This document shows, one piece after another, positions 58,013 to 60,000 of a stretch of 60,000 nt of DNA. The stretch is from contig ADNK01003277.1 in NCBI GenBank assembly GCA_000320545.1, positions 1-60,000 of the forward strand. Direction: 5' to 3'. Each line of letters opens with the position of its first letter. The stretch's first letter is position 1. The position numbers and the translations under genes were made by a program. The DNA is from Bigelowiella natans CCMP2755. Its lineage: Eukaryota > Cercozoa > Chlorarachniophyceae. The notes beneath the pieces were generated by a model, which saw only the letters and a program-made list of their open reading frames with translations, ran no database searches and had not been told where the DNA came from.

Positions 58013-59126
58013 GTTCAATAAACACGTAGCATCCCATGGCATTGTCATACTTAAATTGCGGCTGCTGCATTTTATTTGCCGATGATGGATTTCAACCAAA
58101 TATTCTTGTCTGTCATATACACAGGACTAACTTCTCTCGCATTCGCATGAATGTCCAGCACTGTAGGCAAAATAACAGTGTGAAATTATGTCGAACAAGT
58201 GCGCTAACAACAATGTAGGTACGTCACGCCTTGCCAAATAACCTAGGTTAGGATCATCTGCGCATGCATGATAACCACGACGGGCGTCCTGCTAACGTAG
58301 CGCAACTAGCCCAGCTACAGCATGTGCATCGCGCGCTCGATGACATGCGAGAGCGGAGACCTTTGTATCCGGCTAGCGAAGACTGCTACTAAATCACACT
58401 AGCACATGACTAATAGCTGTTGCACACGCATAGCGCATGCAACGTGCAAGGACTGAACCTCATTAGCTTCCATGAAAATGTGATTCGATGGCGCATCGCA
58501 GCAGTGCCAGCTCTTAGCGTCATGTTGCGCATGCATGAGTTTGACGTCATGTTGCCAGAGCAGCGAGCGCGGTCAGGCCGTGCTTCGCGGCACGCAGCGA
58601 AACATCTGAGATGAGATCGCATGCTAACGTTCTAGCGTTGTGCTACAGCTGCTGCAATTATATATGTAGTGCACATGCATTTGCACAATGAACATGCGAG
58701 CAACAGCTCCAGGCTGGCGACCTACCTTGGCAAAGACTATTGCCAGCAGCAAGTGTACAATGGTGCACTCATGATCTAGCAGAATGTGTGAGAGCCCAAC
58801 AGTTGCATGCAATGCCTTGTGCCTTGTAATCATAGTCACACCTTAACAAATAAGCGCGTACGTTGCATTAGTAAGTGAGCACCGCATCGTATGCCAATGT
58901 AGACAGATAGATGTGAAGGCAACTCAGTTTTCACAACTCCGCACCATTGTTTATGATGGCATGTCATGTGACTAATCACAGCTTAATCACTTTAATAATT
59001 TGTTTTAAAACCATTTAACAAATGAATAAAAACTATATCTGCCTCATATCTTGGTACACTCGTCAAGAAACTGTACTGAGCATTTTTGTAGACTATTACA
59101 ACTACGATTTACGCACATCTACACAG
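58013..59126. other. CTAG/GCATGC-rich island at a convergent gene junction
   Basis: This island lies between the stops of the NC-motif gene (plus) and the polyol dehydrogenase (minus). The core (about 58,200-58,880) has GCTAGC, CTAG, GCATGC and GCGCATG words and elevated GC. Edges return to AT-rich DNA. No gene is seen. Confidence 0.6.
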
Positions 59127-60000
59127 TTATATTGATTTATTTGTACTCTGGGTTCCAAAAAGAGCTCTACGAATTGAAGTGAGGAAGTTCCATTTGTGCT
59201 GCTCCTTAGTTGGAGTTGCCAACGAGACACCACCACATCTTCTATGTTGATCTCTTTTCGCTTTTTCAGTTCTAATAGGTAGAGCCTCAGCAACGAGAGA
59301 CTTCACAGCCTCATTGATGAATTCGAGGGTTAACGTTGGACGATCGGCATTACCTCTTGATGCAGCAGCAAGAACTGTCGATGGAGTCATCACCTTAGAC
59401 TCTAGTCCACTGAGCACGTCGAGGACATTCTTAAGACGACCATCATACCTCTTTACAACCCCCCCACTTAACACTCGTCCTGTAGTATCAGGAACATGAG
59501 AAAATCTTTGTAATGTTGTCCATGCATAGTCTATTAGAGCGTCATAAGCATCATCCTCTGAAGTTGTATTATGGGCACTTTTAAGGGTGTCTATGTGGAA
59601 TTCTTTTGAGATAATGTAACATCTAGCCACCAGCCAGGCCCAAACTATTCTCTGCGTCTCTGCATTGGCTTGAGCGTAGTCGAGAAGTTTGAATGATCCA
59701 GGAAGATCCATGCTTTCAAAAGACATTCTATGCTCTTTAGAAAATCTTAGTAGAGTGAGAAATGCTAAGGTGGTGTGGGTTCCATTGACGAGAAGAATTT
59801 TTCTTCGAGCATAGTATTCCGCCTGATCAGCGGTGCTGGTTGTGACGATTGTGGGTCCTCCGAAAGGGAGAACATCCATCGCAGCATTAGATTCTTCAGA
59901 TTCAAAATCAGAAGTAAATGTTTCGGTGTCAGAGGCGAGAAGAGGATTCCTCCGGCTGTCGCTCTCTTCCGATTCTGTCGTCGTCTCGATGGTAGACGCA
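59127..60000 (-). CDS. Polyol-specific long-chain dehydrogenase (mannitol-1-phosphate dehydrogenase-like), C-terminal part
   Basis: The frame is open from the stop at 59127 to the window edge (about 290 codons), so the N-terminal Rossmann domain lies outside. The segment RRKILLVNGTHTTLAFLTL carries K-x4-N-x2-H, exactly the spacing of the catalytic Lys, Asn and His of the mannitol dehydrogenase superfamily. In algae such enzymes reduce fructose-6-phosphate to mannitol-1-phosphate. Just before it is an acidic Ser/Thr/Glu-rich segment (about 40 residues ending SDFESEESNAAMDVL), unusual inside this fold and perhaps an inserted linker or unspliced border. No intron is seen in the visible part, unlike most neighbours. 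Confidence 0.7.
   Translation of the reverse strand, partial: ASTIETTTESEESDSRRNPLLASDTETFTSDFESEESNAAMDVLPFGGPTIVTTSTADQAEYYARRKILLVNGTHTTLAFLTLLRFSKEHRMSFESMDLPGSFKLLDYAQANAETQRIVWAWLVARCYIISKEFHIDTLKSAHNTTSEDDAYDALIDYAWTTLQRFSHVPDTTGRVLSGGVVKRYDGRLKNVLDVLSGLESKVMTPSTVLAAASRGNADRPTLTLEFINEAVKSLVAEALPIRTEKAKRDQHRRCGGVSLATPTKEQHKWNFLTSIRRALFGTQSTNKSI

Noticed and set aside
1-60000. tRNA, rRNA and CRISPR-like arrays
   Set aside because: No cloverleaf with a GGTTCRANNCC-type arm and no rRNA core sequence were seen. The repeat arrays present are simple microsatellites or minisatellites without spacers of CRISPR type.

Overview
This is nuclear DNA of a eukaryote, probably a unicellular alga or related protist. 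It shows canonical GT-AG introns (about 50 bp upward) in almost every gene, dense microsatellites, a Ty1/copia element, and eukaryote-only proteins (V-ATPase subunit G, Mediator MED7, SSU72, DHH1/DDX6, APE2). A polyol dehydrogenase resembling algal mannitol-1-phosphate dehydrogenases at the right edge hints at a photosynthetic stramenopile-type lineage; that placement is inference. The gene models below were spliced by hand. Wherever several exons are listed, phases were checked and sum to an open frame unless stated otherwise.

Layout. 1-7029: CTAG/GCATGC-rich island carrying a minus-strand copia element, with arrays of heat-shock-element-like motifs on both sides. 7030-9515: V-ATPase G (-) diverging from a 207-aa conserved-looking protein (+). 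10260-16658: acylated-type low-complexity protein (-) and a 126-aa protein (-) diverging from a LamG-like protein (+). 17601-25755: AlaX-type tRNA-editing protein (-) diverging from DHH1/DDX6 helicase (+). 27786-36098: APE2 nuclease (-) diverging from MED7 (+). 37670-45547: PNPase (-) and a 94-aa membrane protein (-) diverging from SSU72 (+). 47132-52543: J-like protein (-) and a 108-aa protein (-) diverging from an EF-hand protein (+). 52600-56479: one poorly resolved minus gene and unresolved coding potential. 56480-58012: NC/LRAT-like protein (+). 59127-60000: polyol dehydrogenase (-), running off the window.

The most striking feature is the regularity. Genes form divergent blocks sharing a central promoter region. 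Wherever two blocks meet tail to tail there is a 0.7-2 kb island rich in GCTAGC, CTAGCTAG and GCATGC words and with little coding potential. There are seven such islands, about 7-12 kb apart. Microsatellites behave in the opposite way: they sit inside blocks, mostly in introns, often starting directly at the splice donor (GTA repeats) or ending at the acceptor (TTG/TCC repeats).

The recognisable functions lean to RNA metabolism and genome maintenance: mRNA decapping/decay (DHH1), CTD dephosphorylation (SSU72), transcription (MED7), organellar RNA turnover (PNPase), tRNA proofreading (AlaX) and base-excision repair (APE2). They form no operon-like pathway. Limits: N-termini of AlaX, LamG and APE2, the 3' end of the 54.5 kb minus gene, and the 54.6-56.4 kb region are not resolved.
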